Shown: positions 11,626-22,289, numbered from the stretch's first letter. The stretch: DNA of 64,000 bases from Folioceros fuciformis (GCA_049999805.1 JBNGIO010006285.1:90008-154007), one strand, 5' to 3'. The notes: generated by a model from the sequence alone, not told the origin. Numbers and translations: made by a program.

Positions 11626-14600
11626 TCATAGTTCAGCGCCAGCCTGCATGTGGATCCTTCGTACCCTTTGCAAGAGTGGCTCAATCTCAGCGAACTTCTC
11701 TTGACTATCCAGTAACATAATCAGCAATTCCAAAGTCAGACCAATCTCTGGAGTATCATGTCCCAGTTCCTTCTCCTGAATGGCCAAGACCCTTCTCATA
11801 AGAGATTCTGCTTCACTGTTTCTGCCCATAGAGTGAAGTATTGAAGCAAGACAATTGCAAGATTCCCCTGAAATACACCGTTGCATCAGAATGTGCATGT
11901 AACGAGATGGAAGGTATCAGAAAGNNNNNNNNNNNNNNNNNNNNNNNNNNNNNNNNNNNNNNNNNNNNNNNNNNNNNNNNNNNNNNNNNNNNNNNNNNNN
12001 NNNNNNNNNNNNNNNNNNNNNNNNAAAGCACCCTCACGAATTTGCAAAGCCTTCCGCGCAATGGACTCAGCCTCCTTATCCCTTTCGAGATGATGAAGTG
12101 CAGTGGCCAAGAACTCTAGAGGAACTGAACTTTCTGGCGAATTTGACCCAAAACAGTCGCCAACCAGCTTCACTGACCTTTCAAGCAAGGGCACACATTT
12201 TTCGAAGTCGCCAGAATTGGCGTATGAAGTTGCTAAATTTTGAAGGTGTGGTACAACACGTGAATCATCAGGGCCAAAACGTTGTTCACACGCTTCTAGA
12301 TTTTCAGCCCACAGCTTCTGGGCTTCATCATCCCTGCATTTAACAGCATCCCACTGGCATGGTCAATGATTGGTCACACTGAAAACTAGCATCCAAAAAC
12401 ACTCTGGACGCCACAGACATCGCAACAAGAAATCTGGAATACAGAAGCTACCTTCCTAGGTAGTTGAGAAGTTCAGCTAGATCGGTCCTGACTGCCTCCA
12501 CTGATGGATCTTCAAGTGAAGAAGACCCTTTTAACATACCCAATCCCTTTCTAAACAAAGGGATAGCTTCGTCAACTTGTCCTGCATAAGGATCGCCTTC
12601 AGAAACTCAACCACCTGCACGAAAACGATAGTGAAACTGAAAAGAGCAGCCTACCTTTAGCACACTTCGCTTTGGCCAGCGCACAAGTTGCTATTCCAAC
12701 ACGTCCATCCCCTTCCCCGTACAGCTTGGTCACAATGTCTAGGGCTCTGCAAACAATAGACTAGTTAATAAAGATACATCAGCTGTCAGTGAACAGCAGC
12801 AAAACAAGCTATTCGAGGGACCTGCGCATGGAGACCTCAGCTTCGTCCACTTTGCCAGCTTCTAAACAGACGTTACCGAGATGAGTCAAGGGAATCGTCA
12901 GAGATTCGTCTTCTGGGCCACTGTGCTTTTCCAATATGGAGAGGGCTCTCCTATACACTTCTATGCTTCTGTTTCCTGCTTCAATTTCCTGATAAGTGGC
13001 GGCCAATCCCAGAAGTGTTTTCACCAGGAGAGGACTGTCGGAGCCTACAAACGACAGAACAAGTCAGTTCCGGTTTGATGGTTTGTGGCTTACAGCCTTG
13101 ACCCACTCCACACGACAATCTGCTTCAAATTTGTCAGGAACAGTGTCTTCTTCTGACTTACAATAGAAACGAAAGAGCTTCACATTTCAGCTCACCCAAT
13201 AAGTCTTCCTGAATCTCAATGCTTCGTCTGAAAAGTGGCAGTGCATCTTCCGGCCTTCCAATAGCAGTGTACATGCTGGCAAGGTCGTCCAGAATGGTGT
13301 CGACCATAGGATCAGGGCCCGGGCCTGAGTCTACTTTGTCAATCAGCTGCTTGATCTGCTTGTCCATACCAGTCAGAAGTTAAAAAAGTACATGCCATGA
13401 GCAGTTGGCTTGCAGACAAAAACTCTCACATAAAAGCATAACAGGGCTGCACCTGGTCAAGCAGATCTTCGATGCCTTCAAAATCACGAAGGTTCATGCG
13501 CAATTGAGCCAACGTGTCCAGCATAGCTGCCTGTTCCACACCCTCTATACCCATTTCCAACTGCTCTGATACAGCCTCGTAATTAGCCTCGAGCAGAGCA
13601 CGTGCTGTTTCCTCATCACCATCGTCAATCATTTTTAAAACTGTATCTGACAGTTGCTGCAGCTCTGCTTCTAACTCGTTGGTGTTGTCGACCATGTCCT
13701 CAATGTCTCGCAATTCCTCTGTAGAGAAGGAGCTTCTGCGAAGACAACAGATTCCAACGAACATCAACCTTCCCGCAAAACCCGGATTTGCTTAAAAGTT
13801 CTGACGTGGCTCGTCCTCAGTACACGGCACACTGACACAATATGACTCAACATACCTCATGTCCTCCAGAATTTCCTGGGCTGTGGGACCGTCATTCTTC
13901 GCCATGGCCGCTGCAAACCGTCTCAGTTTGTCTTCGACTTCGTCAAACTCGTCATCCGAATCTTGATCGAGCACCTCAACAGGCCTGTATGATCGCCTCT
14001 CAGGCCCCGAGCCAGCATCACTGAAATACAATGCCAACAACTCAGCTTAGGACTACACTCCACTTCGAAAATTTGGCAAGCCATATCTCTTACGAGCAGA
14101 CAATGCCATACATGACTGACGCCACATTCCCAGCCGTCCTTCGGTGATCACGAGCAGACCTTTCCTCATACTTTCCCCACTTCTCACCCTGCTTCCCCAG
14201 TCTGCACCATGAATATGCGGCCCTTCAGGCTCACTACATTAACATCCAGACTGACAGATATACCAAATCACAGACTCCAAGTTCACCTATTCCCAAAGCC
14301 CTCAGGCCGTTGGGCGAATGCTTGGCTGCAGAGCCTGCTGGCCCGACCAGCAAACTGATGCTGGTGTATCCATCCACCTTCTACAAAATTCACTCCCACG
14401 CCTGATAGGAGACAAGCATCTTTCCGGTGGGGCTGGTGTGTCCAAGAGGCCCTCACCGTCCTGCATTTGAATGCAGGGGTGCACACCTGAACCGAGCTTA
14501 AAGACAAGGCTGCTCGGGAGGTCGAGGGGGGCCATCTGCAGTAGGAATCCTGTAACTGCTGGTGCACGGAGGATGATTGGACGTCAAGGACACAAGTCCC

Positions 14601-14633
14601 TCGTAACAGCTCCATAGTGGACATTGCGAGCAA
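11626..14633 (-). CDS. Tetratricopeptide (kinesin-light-chain-like) repeat protein, probably plastid-targeted; interrupted by an assembly gap
   Basis: Exons on the minus strand are 14287-14633, 14094-14201, 13856-14020, 13453-13735, 13196-13355, 12822-13044, 12655-12746, 12452-12581, then 12333 down into the gap at 12024, and a last exon 11626-11867. All joined exons stay in frame. The protein starts with about 110 Ser/Arg-rich residues resembling a chloroplast transit peptide. An acidic segment (DQDSDDEFDEVEDKL) and a coiled region follow, then several TPR units such as ALPLFRRSIEIQEDLLG, LGNVCLEAGKVDEAEVSMRR and EAESLMRRVLAIQEKELG. TPR arrays bind partner proteins; the partner is unknown here. 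The 100-N gap hides part of the repeat array, so length and repeat number are uncertain. The donor after 12822 (GTCCCT) is weak. It resembles plant TPR proteins such as that from AT5G53080, from memory only. Confidence 0.85.
11925..12024. other. Assembly gap of 100 N
   Basis: A run of exactly 100 N, the conventional size for a gap of unknown length. It falls inside the TPR gene between its ninth visible exon and its last exon. Confidence 0.99.
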
Positions 14634-14966
14634 CGAGGGAAACCCACGTGAGGACGAACCTCACAGATAGCTAAACCCTAAACCCTTCACGAACTTTCGC
14701 CCACCCGTGAAGTTGGCGGTTGAGCATGCCTATAGATAGGCTCTCTTCGCTAACTCTCAAAGCTCCCACGTTTGCATGTTTCGTTTGGGAGTGGGCATGG
14801 GCTTCCTTCTTTGTTTGGTCCGTGTTGATCCACCAAATATAATATATTACACTAATGCGGTCGGCTAGTCTAAGTCGTATGACTGTACATTCTCCCGTCC
14901 CGGGGGAGGTCGGGAGGTCGATTCCCGCACAGAGAATCCCTTGAGGGAATTGGGCCACAGGTAAGT
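14634..14966. other. Short intergenic region with two telomere-type heptamers
   Basis: No gene is visible between the TPR start and the PPR stop. Two CCCTAAA-type units occur at about 14673-14686, a motif also found in plant promoters (telo-box). This is the upstream region of the minus-strand TPR gene, so the motif may be regulatory. Confidence 0.45.
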
Positions 14967-17900
14967 TCAGTTATTTGGAAAGCGTGAAAGTAAGGGCTGC
15001 CGTGTGGCAAGGGCAATGTTGGCATCCCTTCCAGCAGGAACGACATTCTTGTGTGTACCATTGTCCATGGTGTCTAAAGCTAGGCGTGGGACAAATCCTT
15101 CTATCTTCTCCCTACCATTGTCCATGGTGTCTAAAGCTAGGCGTGGGACAAATCCTTCAGTCTTCTCCCTACCATTGTCCATGGTGTCTAAAGCTAGGCG
15201 TGGGACANNNNNNNNNNTCTTCTCCCTACCATTGTCCATGGTGTCTAAAGCTAGGCGTGGGACACATCCTTCTATCTTCGTCGTAGGAGATGCTTGATTC
15301 AGCCTTGCTCGACTCTGGGGGTGCTTCACCTCCCCAGCCACAAAACTATGCACCAATCCGTCTCCGTCTGTCCACAAGCTCTCGCCTGGATGCTTCCAAG
15401 ACTTGATTCGTTTTCGTTTTGCTTGCAGCTCCTGTGCCTGTTGCGTCATCTGAGAGCCGGCATATGTGTTTGACATCAGCACATAAGCTGCAGCATCTTT
15501 GTCGTCAAGCTTCGAGGCTTCATTGAACGCATGGAGTCCCACCTCCACGTTGCTCCACTTCTGACAAGCAGCCAACAGGGTGTGCCAAATAGCAGCATTA
15601 GGCAGTACAGGCATCGACCTCACCAGAGCTAGAGCATCATCCAGCCGTCCTGCGCGGCCCAGGAGATCTACCATGCACGTGTAGTGGTCCTCTGTGGGAA
15701 TGAGACCGTAGTGTTGGCTCATAGCCTCGAAGTACTGCCACCCCTCCTTCACCAGACCAGCGTGACTGCAGACTGTGAGGACGCTGACAAAGGTGATGTC
15801 ATTTGGCCAAAAGCCGTCCTCTGTCATCTTCTGGACCAAAGCGAAGACCACTTCACTCTTTCCCTGAGAGGAGTAGCCTGCGATAAGGGCACTCCAGGCG
15901 ACGACGCTTCTCTCCGGCATCGCATCGAACACCTGCTGTGCATCCACCATGCTCCCGGATTTCCCATACATGTTCATCAAACTGACAGCTACCGACGGGT
16001 CGGCTTCAAGCCCTTGTTGTGCAATCTGGGCATGTAGCTGCTTCCCCAGATGCAAAGCTCCCACGTTTGCGCATGCCTGAAGGAGGCACAAAAATGTCAC
16101 GGAATCTGGTACAGCCATGCCATCTTCTTGCATTGCGTGGTGTAGATGCAGAGCTTCCTGCCCCATACCATTCTGGGAAAACCCTGCTATCATAGCATTC
16201 CACGTTCCCACATGTTTGTGTTGCCCGAGTCCATCAAACAGTGTCCGAGCGTCTTCCAAGCTGCCACACTTTGCATACATGTTCACCAAACTGCTGGCAA
16301 CAAACTCATCAGCTTCTAGTCCCCGTGCTTTGATCTGTTTATGCAGATGCTTCCCCTTCTCCAACGCCGGATGGCCCAAATCTGCACATGCCTGCAGGAG
16401 GGACACGAATGTCACACAATCATGAACAGCTATGCCTTCTCCTTGCATAGCAGAGTAAAGACCAAGGGCTTTGTGCCCCATACCCTGCTGGGAGTATCCG
16501 GCAATCATGGCAGTCCATGTTACAGCATCTTTTTGGCCAAGTCCATCAAAAATCGTCTGAGCGTCCTCGAAGCTGCCACACTTCATATACATGTTCACCA
16601 AACTGCTGCCTACAAAAGCATCAGCTTCGTATCCTCGTTCTCTAATTTGAGTATGCAGTCGCTTCCCCTTCTCCAAGGCCAGCGTGCCAACACTCGCACA
16701 TGCCTGAAGGAGGGACACAAATGTCACACAATCGGGTACGGTGATGCCTTCTTGCTGCATTGCGCTGTAAAGTAGAAGAGCTTCCTGCCCCATACCCTGT
16801 TGGGAATATCCCGCTATCATGGCAGTCCATGTCACCACATCTTTCTCACGATGTCCATCGAACGCCCTTTGAGCATCTTCCAAGCTGCCACACTTTGCGT
16901 ACATATTCACTAAACTGCTGGCAACAAACACATCAGCTTCATACCCGCGTTCTCTAATGTGGCCAAGAAGTTGCTCCCCCTTCTCCAAAGCTGGAGGGCC
17001 CTCAATCGCACATGCCTGCAGGAGGCACACGAATGTTACACGATCAGGTACAGCCATGCCTGTCTGTTGCATGACATCGTAGAGACTAAGTGCCTCATGG
17101 GCCCTGCCCTGTTGGGAATACCCTACGATTAGGGCGTTCCATGTCACTGCATCTTTCTCATCAAGTCCATCAAACACTTTCTGAGCATCCTCCAAGTTGC
17201 CACACTTTGCATACATGTCCACCAGACCGTTGGCTACAAAGACATCAGCTGCAAGCCCTCGTTCTCTGATTTGCGCATGAAGATGCTTTCCCTTCTCCAA
17301 TGCTGGGGTTCCGACACTTGCACATGCTCGGAGGAGGCACACAAATGTCACGGAATCGGGTACGGTCATGCTTTCTTCTTGCATAGCACTGTACAGCAGA
17401 AGAGCTTCTAGGCCCATGCCCTGCTGTGAGTACCCAGCTATTAGAGCGTTCCATGTCGCCACACCCTTCTTACTGAGTCCGTCAAACACTCTCTGAGCTT
17501 CCTCCAAGCTCCCGCATTTTGCATACATGTTCACCAAACTGTTGGCTACAAACGCATCAGTTTCATGCCCTCGATCTTTGATTTGTGCATCAAGATGCCT
17601 CCCCATCTCCAAAGCCGGACGCCCCAGATTTGCACATGCTTGTAGGAGGCACGAAAATGTTACACCGTTGGGTTCAGCGGTGCCCTCTTCCACCATAGCA
17701 CTATAGAGATGAAGGGCCTCCTGCCCCCTGCCCTGCTGGGAACACCCTGCTATCATGGCATTCCATGTCACCACATCTTTGTGACAAAGTTCATCAAACA
17801 CTTTCCGTGCATCTCTCAAGCTGCCACACTTTGCATACATATTCACCAAACTGTTGGCCACAAACACATGAGCTTGGAGGCCCCGTTCTCGAATCTGCCC

Positions 17901-18902
17901 ATGAAGATGCTTGCCCTTCTCCAACGAAGGGTGGCCCACACGTGCACACGCTTGCAGGAGGCTGACAAATGTGACAGCATTGGGTGCAGCTTCGCCTTCA
18001 TCTTGCATAGCATCGTAGAGACCTAGAGCTTCTGGTCCCATCCCCTGCTGAGCATACCCTGCTATCATGGCATTCCACGTGACCACATCTTTCCGACCAA
18101 GCCCATCAAACACCGTCCGAGCGTCCTCTAACCTCCCACACTTTGCATACATGTCCACCAAGCAGTTACAGACGAACAACTCTGGCTCAACGCCCCTGGC
18201 CAGCACATCAGCATGCACCTGCTTCCCAGTCACCACGTCTCCACCCCTCGCACAGGCCTGAAGGGTTGCCACAAACACATGACCGTCTGCCTTGGCCCCC
18301 GACCTCCGCATCCCATGGTACAGTTCGACCGCCTGCTTGTCTTGTCCCTGCCTCACATGAGCAGCAATGATGGACGACCACATGAAGACATCCGGTACAT
18401 CAACCCCTCGAAACACATCCATCGCATCCTCCAACTTCCCATGAGAAGAATACATTCGCAGGATATGGTTGCCCAGGAAGGTGTCCGACTGGTAACCTTT
18501 CTTCACTGTCACAGCGTGCACCCGGCTTCCTAGCACAAGATCCTTCTCCTTCATACATTCCTTCAAGACACCATAAAGCAAAGATTTGGAAACCCAACCA
18601 CCTCTGTCCACAAGAACCTCCAGACCCTCCACAGCCTCAACCACCCGGCCATCGCGACACAGCTTGCTCACAGTCTCGGCCGTCATGCCCCACCCATCAA
18701 TTCCAGCCCTGCTCCTGCGCACCATATCCAACCCAGCAAGATCCCCATCCACCCAACCTGAACTGCTCAACCAGAGGACCTCCTGCCACAAAACAGAACG
18801 CCCGTGCCCCAGGACTTGGCTCCTCGAATTCAGCCGCGCCGAAGCTCTTCCCAAAATGCTCACAAAACCACCAACCATCCCCAGGCTCACCGCCTTGGGC
18901 AA
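14967..18902 (-). CDS. Very long PLS-type pentatricopeptide repeat protein with E domain, no DYW
   Basis: A single uninterrupted frame of 1311 codons. The N-terminus (MPKAVSLGMVGGFVSILGRA and following) is basic and suits organelle import. From about residue 105 there are nine consecutive blocks of roughly 102 residues, each with the P-L-S signature: a first motif with LLQACA, a second with LVNMYAKCGSLEDA, a third with VVTWNAMIAGYSQQGMG. Then come final motifs (DHYTCMVDLLGRAGRLDDAL) and an E domain (WHTLLAACQKWSNVEVGLHA), ending near VHSFVAGEVKHPQS. PLS-class proteins bind organelle RNA one base per motif and usually guide C-to-U editing. The DYW deaminase that often follows is absent; instead the tail is a 19-residue tandem repeat with a 10-N run inside it. 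The blocks are so alike that recent internal duplication is likely. It is intronless, as most plant PPR genes are. Confidence 0.95.
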   Translation of the reverse strand: MPKAVSLGMVGGFVSILGRASARLNSRSQVLGHGRSVLWQEVLWLSSSGWVDGDLAGLDMVRRSRAGIDGWGMTAETVSKLCRDGRVVEAVEGLEVLVDRGGWVSKSLLYGVLKECMKEKDLVLGSRVHAVTVKKGYQSDTFLGNHILRMYSSHGKLEDAMDVFRGVDVPDVFMWSSIIAAHVRQGQDKQAVELYHGMRRSGAKADGHVFVATLQACARGGDVVTGKQVHADVLARGVEPELFVCNCLVDMYAKCGRLEDARTVFDGLGRKDVVTWNAMIAGYAQQGMGPEALGLYDAMQDEGEAAPNAVTFVSLLQACARVGHPSLEKGKHLHGQIRERGLQAHVFVANSLVNMYAKCGSLRDARKVFDELCHKDVVTWNAMIAGCSQQGRGQEALHLYSAMVEEGTAEPNGVTFSCLLQACANLGRPALEMGRHLDAQIKDRGHETDAFVANSLVNMYAKCGSLEEAQRVFDGLSKKGVATWNALIAGYSQQGMGLEALLLYSAMQEESMTVPDSVTFVCLLRACASVGTPALEKGKHLHAQIRERGLAADVFVANGLVDMYAKCGNLEDAQKVFDGLDEKDAVTWNALIVGYSQQGRAHEALSLYDVMQQTGMAVPDRVTFVCLLQACAIEGPPALEKGEQLLGHIRERGYEADVFVASSLVNMYAKCGSLEDAQRAFDGHREKDVVTWTAMIAGYSQQGMGQEALLLYSAMQQEGITVPDCVTFVSLLQACASVGTLALEKGKRLHTQIRERGYEADAFVGSSLVNMYMKCGSFEDAQTIFDGLGQKDAVTWTAMIAGYSQQGMGHKALGLYSAMQGEGIAVHDCVTFVSLLQACADLGHPALEKGKHLHKQIKARGLEADEFVASSLVNMYAKCGSLEDARTLFDGLGQHKHVGTWNAMIAGFSQNGMGQEALHLHHAMQEDGMAVPDSVTFLCLLQACANVGALHLGKQLHAQIAQQGLEADPSVAVSLMNMYGKSGSMVDAQQVFDAMPERSVVAWSALIAGYSSQGKSEVVFALVQKMTEDGFWPNDITFVSVLTVCSHAGLVKEGWQYFEAMSQHYGLIPTEDHYTCMVDLLGRAGRLDDALALVRSMPVLPNAAIWHTLLAACQKWSNVEVGLHAFNEASKLDDKDAAAYVLMSNTYAGSQMTQQAQELQAKRKRIKSWKHPGESLWTDGDGLVHSFVAGEVKHPQSRARLNQASPTTKIEGCVPRLALDTMDNGREKXXXXVPRLALDTMDNGREKTEGFVPRLALDTMDNGREKIEGFVPRLALDTMDNGTHKNVVPAGRDANIALATRQPLLSRFPNN
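15057..15284. repeat. Minisatellite of 57 bp, four copies, inside the PPR coding region
   Basis: CATTGTCCATGG recurs at 15059, 15116, 15173 and 15230, an exact period of 57 bp. On the minus strand each unit encodes 19 residues including VPRLALDTMDNGREK. Because 57 is divisible by three, copy-number change keeps the frame. The third unit contains the 10-N run, and the period is preserved across it, so that gap size is realistic. Confidence 0.95.
15208..15217. other. Ten-N ambiguity in the 57-bp repeat
   Basis: The run replaces ten bases of one repeat unit without changing its period, so it probably masks a low-confidence consensus rather than missing sequence. Confidence 0.95.
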
Positions 18903-19262
18903 CCAACTCCCTCCGAGTCGGGGAATCTTGCACAGACCATCTTACAGATTAAAGCCAGATGTACATAAAAGTGAGTACGTCCACTCATAACTGAACAGAA
19001 GCTGACAGAGCTGCAGAGTCATCGATTGTCTCGGCAGGCGAGCAGGAGACACCATTTGCACGTCCATTTCCGTTCGGGTGTCGCAGATAACGGTCGCCAC
19101 TTGGTGGGCTGTGTGCTAGGATGAAGGCGTGGGAGGAAACAGGATGACGGTGCGGGAGCAGCTGAAGCCCACAGTGGGATTGGCGACGCAGCACTGTGAG
19201 TAGGAAGTGAGATCAGATCAGGTCGGGTCAGATCAGATCAGATCGGGGATCGCAATTGGAAG
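18903..19262. promoter_or_regulatory. Shared upstream region of divergent PPR and DUF716 genes
   Basis: The two start codons are 360 bp apart on opposite strands, so both promoters must lie here or overlap. A short array of GATCA-type pentamers occupies about 19208-19248, next to the DUF716 start, and is likely in its 5' untranslated region. No TATA box stands out. Confidence 0.5.
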
Positions 19263-20186
19263 ATGGGCACAGCGGCAGGGCATGTGCTGCCGGGCCTGCT
19301 GCTGCTGGGCTTGGGGGCATGGCACCTGGTGTGCGGCCTGCGCAACCAGATTCGGTATCCGCGGGAGTACAGCGCGCGGACATGGCACCCGGTAGGAGGC
19401 CTGGCCGGCCGGCTCAGGCACCTGGAGCTCTACCTGCTGCTGGCGCTGCTGCCTCTGGCCGTGGTGTTCGAGCTCACGGTGTCCGCCCACTTCCATCCTC
19501 TGGTGGAGGGCGCCATCCCCAGCAACCGCGTCACCAGCTTCCAGCACGCTGTGCTGTTGCTGCTCTTCTGGGTGTGGGCGGGGGTGACCCTCCTGGCGGA
19601 GACGACCGCGTTGCTGCCGCAGCCGGGCGGCACGGCAGCCTCCTTCCTCTTGGCCGGAGTTGGGTTCTCCCTGGAAGTTCTGGCGCTGGGTAGCCAGATT
19701 GCGCAGATGTCCGGAATGGAGCTCCCGGCGCGGGGACTGGAATCCCGGTGCTACTGGCTGCTGGCCTGCGTGGCCGCCGTGTGCGCTGCCAGCTCTCTGC
19801 TGCTGGCCTGGAGGTCGAAGGCGGCACTGCTGGAGGTGATCCTGTCTGCTGGGCTCATGCTGCAGGGCTCCTGGCTGCTCCACACTGGCCTCTCCCTGTA
19901 CGTGGACGCCTTCATCCCAGCCGGGTGTGCCCGCCTGGACCACCTTCCGTCCGGAGTGGATGCCTCCACCCAGTGCGTGCTTCTCGACTCTGTCCTGCGG
20001 GCCATGGCGCTCATGGATCTGGCCTTCAGCGTCCATGTTATCCTGCTGGTGCTCGTGTGCGTGCTGGCCTACGGGATCCTATCTAAGTTGCAGGGAGAGC
20101 GACGAGGCTACGACGCGATCACATCCGTCCCCGATCACACAGACCAGGTGCAGATGAAGCCTCTTCCCAAACTGGCTCAATTTTGA
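19263..20186 (+). CDS. DUF716 / TMEM45-family multi-pass membrane protein
   Basis: An intronless frame of 307 residues. It opens with GHVLPGLLLLGLGAWHL, the family hallmark (GHxxPG...G.WH). About seven hydrophobic segments follow, for example LYLLLALLPLAVVFEL, AVLLLLFWVWAGVTLL and VILLVLVCVLAYGIL, with a short polar C-terminal tail. The length fits the family. Members are integral membrane proteins of endomembranes; in plants some are described as virus- or stress-responsive, but the biochemical function is not known. The long antisense frames over this gene arise from its GC-rich codons. It is divergent from the PPR gene. Confidence 0.9.
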   Translation: MGTAAGHVLPGLLLLGLGAWHLVCGLRNQIRYPREYSARTWHPVGGLAGRLRHLELYLLLALLPLAVVFELTVSAHFHPLVEGAIPSNRVTSFQHAVLLLLFWVWAGVTLLAETTALLPQPGGTAASFLLAGVGFSLEVLALGSQIAQMSGMELPARGLESRCYWLLACVAAVCAASSLLLAWRSKAALLEVILSAGLMLQGSWLLHTGLSLYVDAFIPAGCARLDHLPSGVDASTQCVLLDSVLRAMALMDLAFSVHVILLVLVCVLAYGILSKLQGERRGYDAITSVPDHTDQVQMKPLPKLAQF

Positions 20187-20902
20187 CACACATTTCATAA
20201 CCCACTGCGTCCACACAAGTGCAGGGCTTGCGGGAAGGGGACCACATGCTCTAGAGTTGCTGGGATCTCCCTCACTCTTTCCTCCAATCACCACAAACTC
20301 TCCTACTCCCGGCCCTCAGAATCAGAATCACAAGCTACGACGCTCTAGCAATGCCTGATAGACTTTCTATTCCAAGTACCCATTTGTACATAATAAGTGA
20401 GTTGTCTCATTCATCTAGAGCAGGTTTGGTACACCCTGCAACTGCTGTAGCACTTGCTACGCCAAACCCAGATTTCCATCACTGCTCCTCTCCACACAAA
20501 CTGAGATGGGTTGCAGCACCACAAATCCTTGGGGTTGGTGGAGTCCTGTCCAGGGATGCATGCAAGTGTCATGATCTGCCAAGTCCCATCCATGGTTATT
20601 GCTTCGAATTGAGATGAATGACCGTAACACTAGCTAGCAATGCAGATAACATCTGACCATAACATTGTGCCTCCCGAAACCTACTGTTGTGCTTCAGTTT
20701 GAGGATGGCTGCTACTATTTCTTTCCCCTTGACAACCAGGACTGCTCGACACTCATCCCAGAACCAAAATGTTAAGAGGCTGACGGTGCAGGAGCAGTGC
20801 AAGCAAACCAGGTCGGCAGGCGTGACCTGCGCAGATTGCAAGCAGGTATGTATGTAGCTTTTGGACAGGAACTACAATTTTCGTAGTCAGTCAGATTGTC
20901 AG
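20187..20902. other. 3' region between convergent genes, no gene seen
   Basis: About 700 bp separates the DUF716 stop from the stop of the minus-strand gene. Small open frames on both strands carry no recognisable motif. Confidence 0.5.
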
Positions 20903-21923
20903 TCACCTAGACCGGGAGCCAGTGTGCTTCTTCTTTTGTTCAACTGCTCGCCAATTGGTGTCATCAGGAGCTTGATCCTCCTCATCTTCAGAGGAAACGG
21001 TCAAAAACGCCAGCACGGGGTCCTGACGACTTTCTTTGACAACCAGATCTCCTATATTCAGATCGCTCTCGAAGTAGCTGGAGAGGTATTTCTCCCTCAG
21101 CCTCTGGGCGCTTTCTCGTCTCCTCCTATTGTACTTGCTCACATACTCCGCTGCCTCTTCTCTTGTCGTCGGCACAAACGGTTCTGCTCCCGCCTTCGTC
21201 AATCCATTCCCACCAGGAGCATCCGGTGCAGGAGCAGTTGCTGCCTTGGGGTGTGGCCCATCAGCAGGCTCCGCCGGAGCTGCAGCTTCCGTGGAAACTG
21301 CGGCCATGACCGCTATAGACGAGGCTGCTGTGGGCGACGCCCGTGGCAGACCGAAATTTGCGACATTCGGAGCAGCCAGAGCCGAAACTGCCGATACTGC
21401 AGGCCCGCGAAGTGCAGGAGCTGGAGGAGGAGGAGCTGCAGCGCGAAGTAATGCTGACCCCGGGGATGCGGATTGCACTGCTCGCTCTGGGTTCGCCAAT
21501 TCTGCAGAGGGCAAGTACACATTGTGAGCCGTTTCCTCTCCTCTCACGGTCCGTTTTGCAAAGGAAGGAAGAGAGCTCACAACCTGCAGGCCCGTGAGCT
21601 TCCGGTGCCTCCTCATTCCGTCTTCTCTTAGAACGTTCGCTCTGCTCCTTCCGACTGCGCTCACGGTTTGTACGCTCGTTGCGGACCAGTTGAAGCTCGT
21701 CCGAGGCCTTCTTCCTCCTCGCTGTGGCCTGCCCGACCTTGGCCGACCACTCGGGGTTGTTCTCGCCTTTGGGCTTCTCTCGGAACGTCTTGAGACTGAA
21801 GTGTGTGCACTCCTCCACAATTTCTTGCTGCTGCGAGAACCTCTGCTCCAGCTCCTCATCAGACAAGAGCTTCAGATCCGCACGGAGCGCTCGCGCGCTC
21901 ATCTCCTTCTCCTCACCCGCCAT
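20903..21923 (-). CDS. Uncharacterised charged protein with coiled N-terminus, two exons
   Basis: Exon 1 is 21584-21923 and exon 2 is 20903-21501. The 82-bp intron between them resolves what otherwise looks like two overlapping frames, and joining restores 312 residues. Residues 1-110 are highly charged and probably helical (KLLSDEELEQRFSQQQEIVE, then NRERSRKEQSERSKRRRNEE). The middle is Ala/Pro-rich low complexity. The last 80 residues look conserved in style: FVPTTREEAAEYVSKYNRRR, then REKYLSSYFESDLNIGDL, then an acidic SSEDEEDQAPDD and a basic end. I do not recognise the family. The basic coil suggests a nuclear or nucleic-acid-associated protein, which is inference. It shares an upstream region with ODR4. 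Confidence 0.8.
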
Positions 21924-22289
21924 TCCTTTGCAGCCGCATTGCACACCCAGTATCCTCACTCTGCATCCATCCGACTGCAGGAAAGGCAAGGAGAGGAGAG
22001 GCAGAGCTGGCTCGAAGCCGAATACAGCTTCACTGTATTTGAATATGCACCCGAAACGGCAGAAGCATCAGCCGCAGCCACGTCCAAAACATCCGCCGCT
22101 GCTGTGCACACTCCTAGAAGCAAGCAGTGTTATGCCTGTTTCCCAGTCTCGATCGTCTCCGCATGACGGCCTGCCTGGATCCGTTCAATCGTTCCAGGAT
22201 TCCTGTCGAGCAGCCCCAAAAGTTTGAACAGACTTGGTTGTAGTTGCAGGATTAGGAACGGGTTGGATTAGGGTGGGAAGGATTGGAAG
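21924..22289. promoter_or_regulatory. Shared upstream region of the charged protein and ODR4
   Basis: The start codons are divergent and 366 bp apart. The stretch has no conserved frame; both promoters are expected here. Confidence 0.5.

Noticed and set aside
14855-14945. tRNA-like stretch with a B-box resemblance (GGTCGATTCCCGC)
   Set aside because: The T-arm can pair, but I could not find a matching acceptor stem, anticodon arm or a good A-box; at best a degenerate tRNA-derived fragment.
19233-20036. A 267-codon antisense frame over the DUF716 gene
   Set aside because: Gln/Arg/Pro-rich shadow of GC-rich codons on the other strand, which carries the clear multi-pass membrane protein.
20903-21989. 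Two long overlapping minus-strand frames as separate genes
   Set aside because: An 82-bp GT-AG intron (21502-21583) joins them into one protein.
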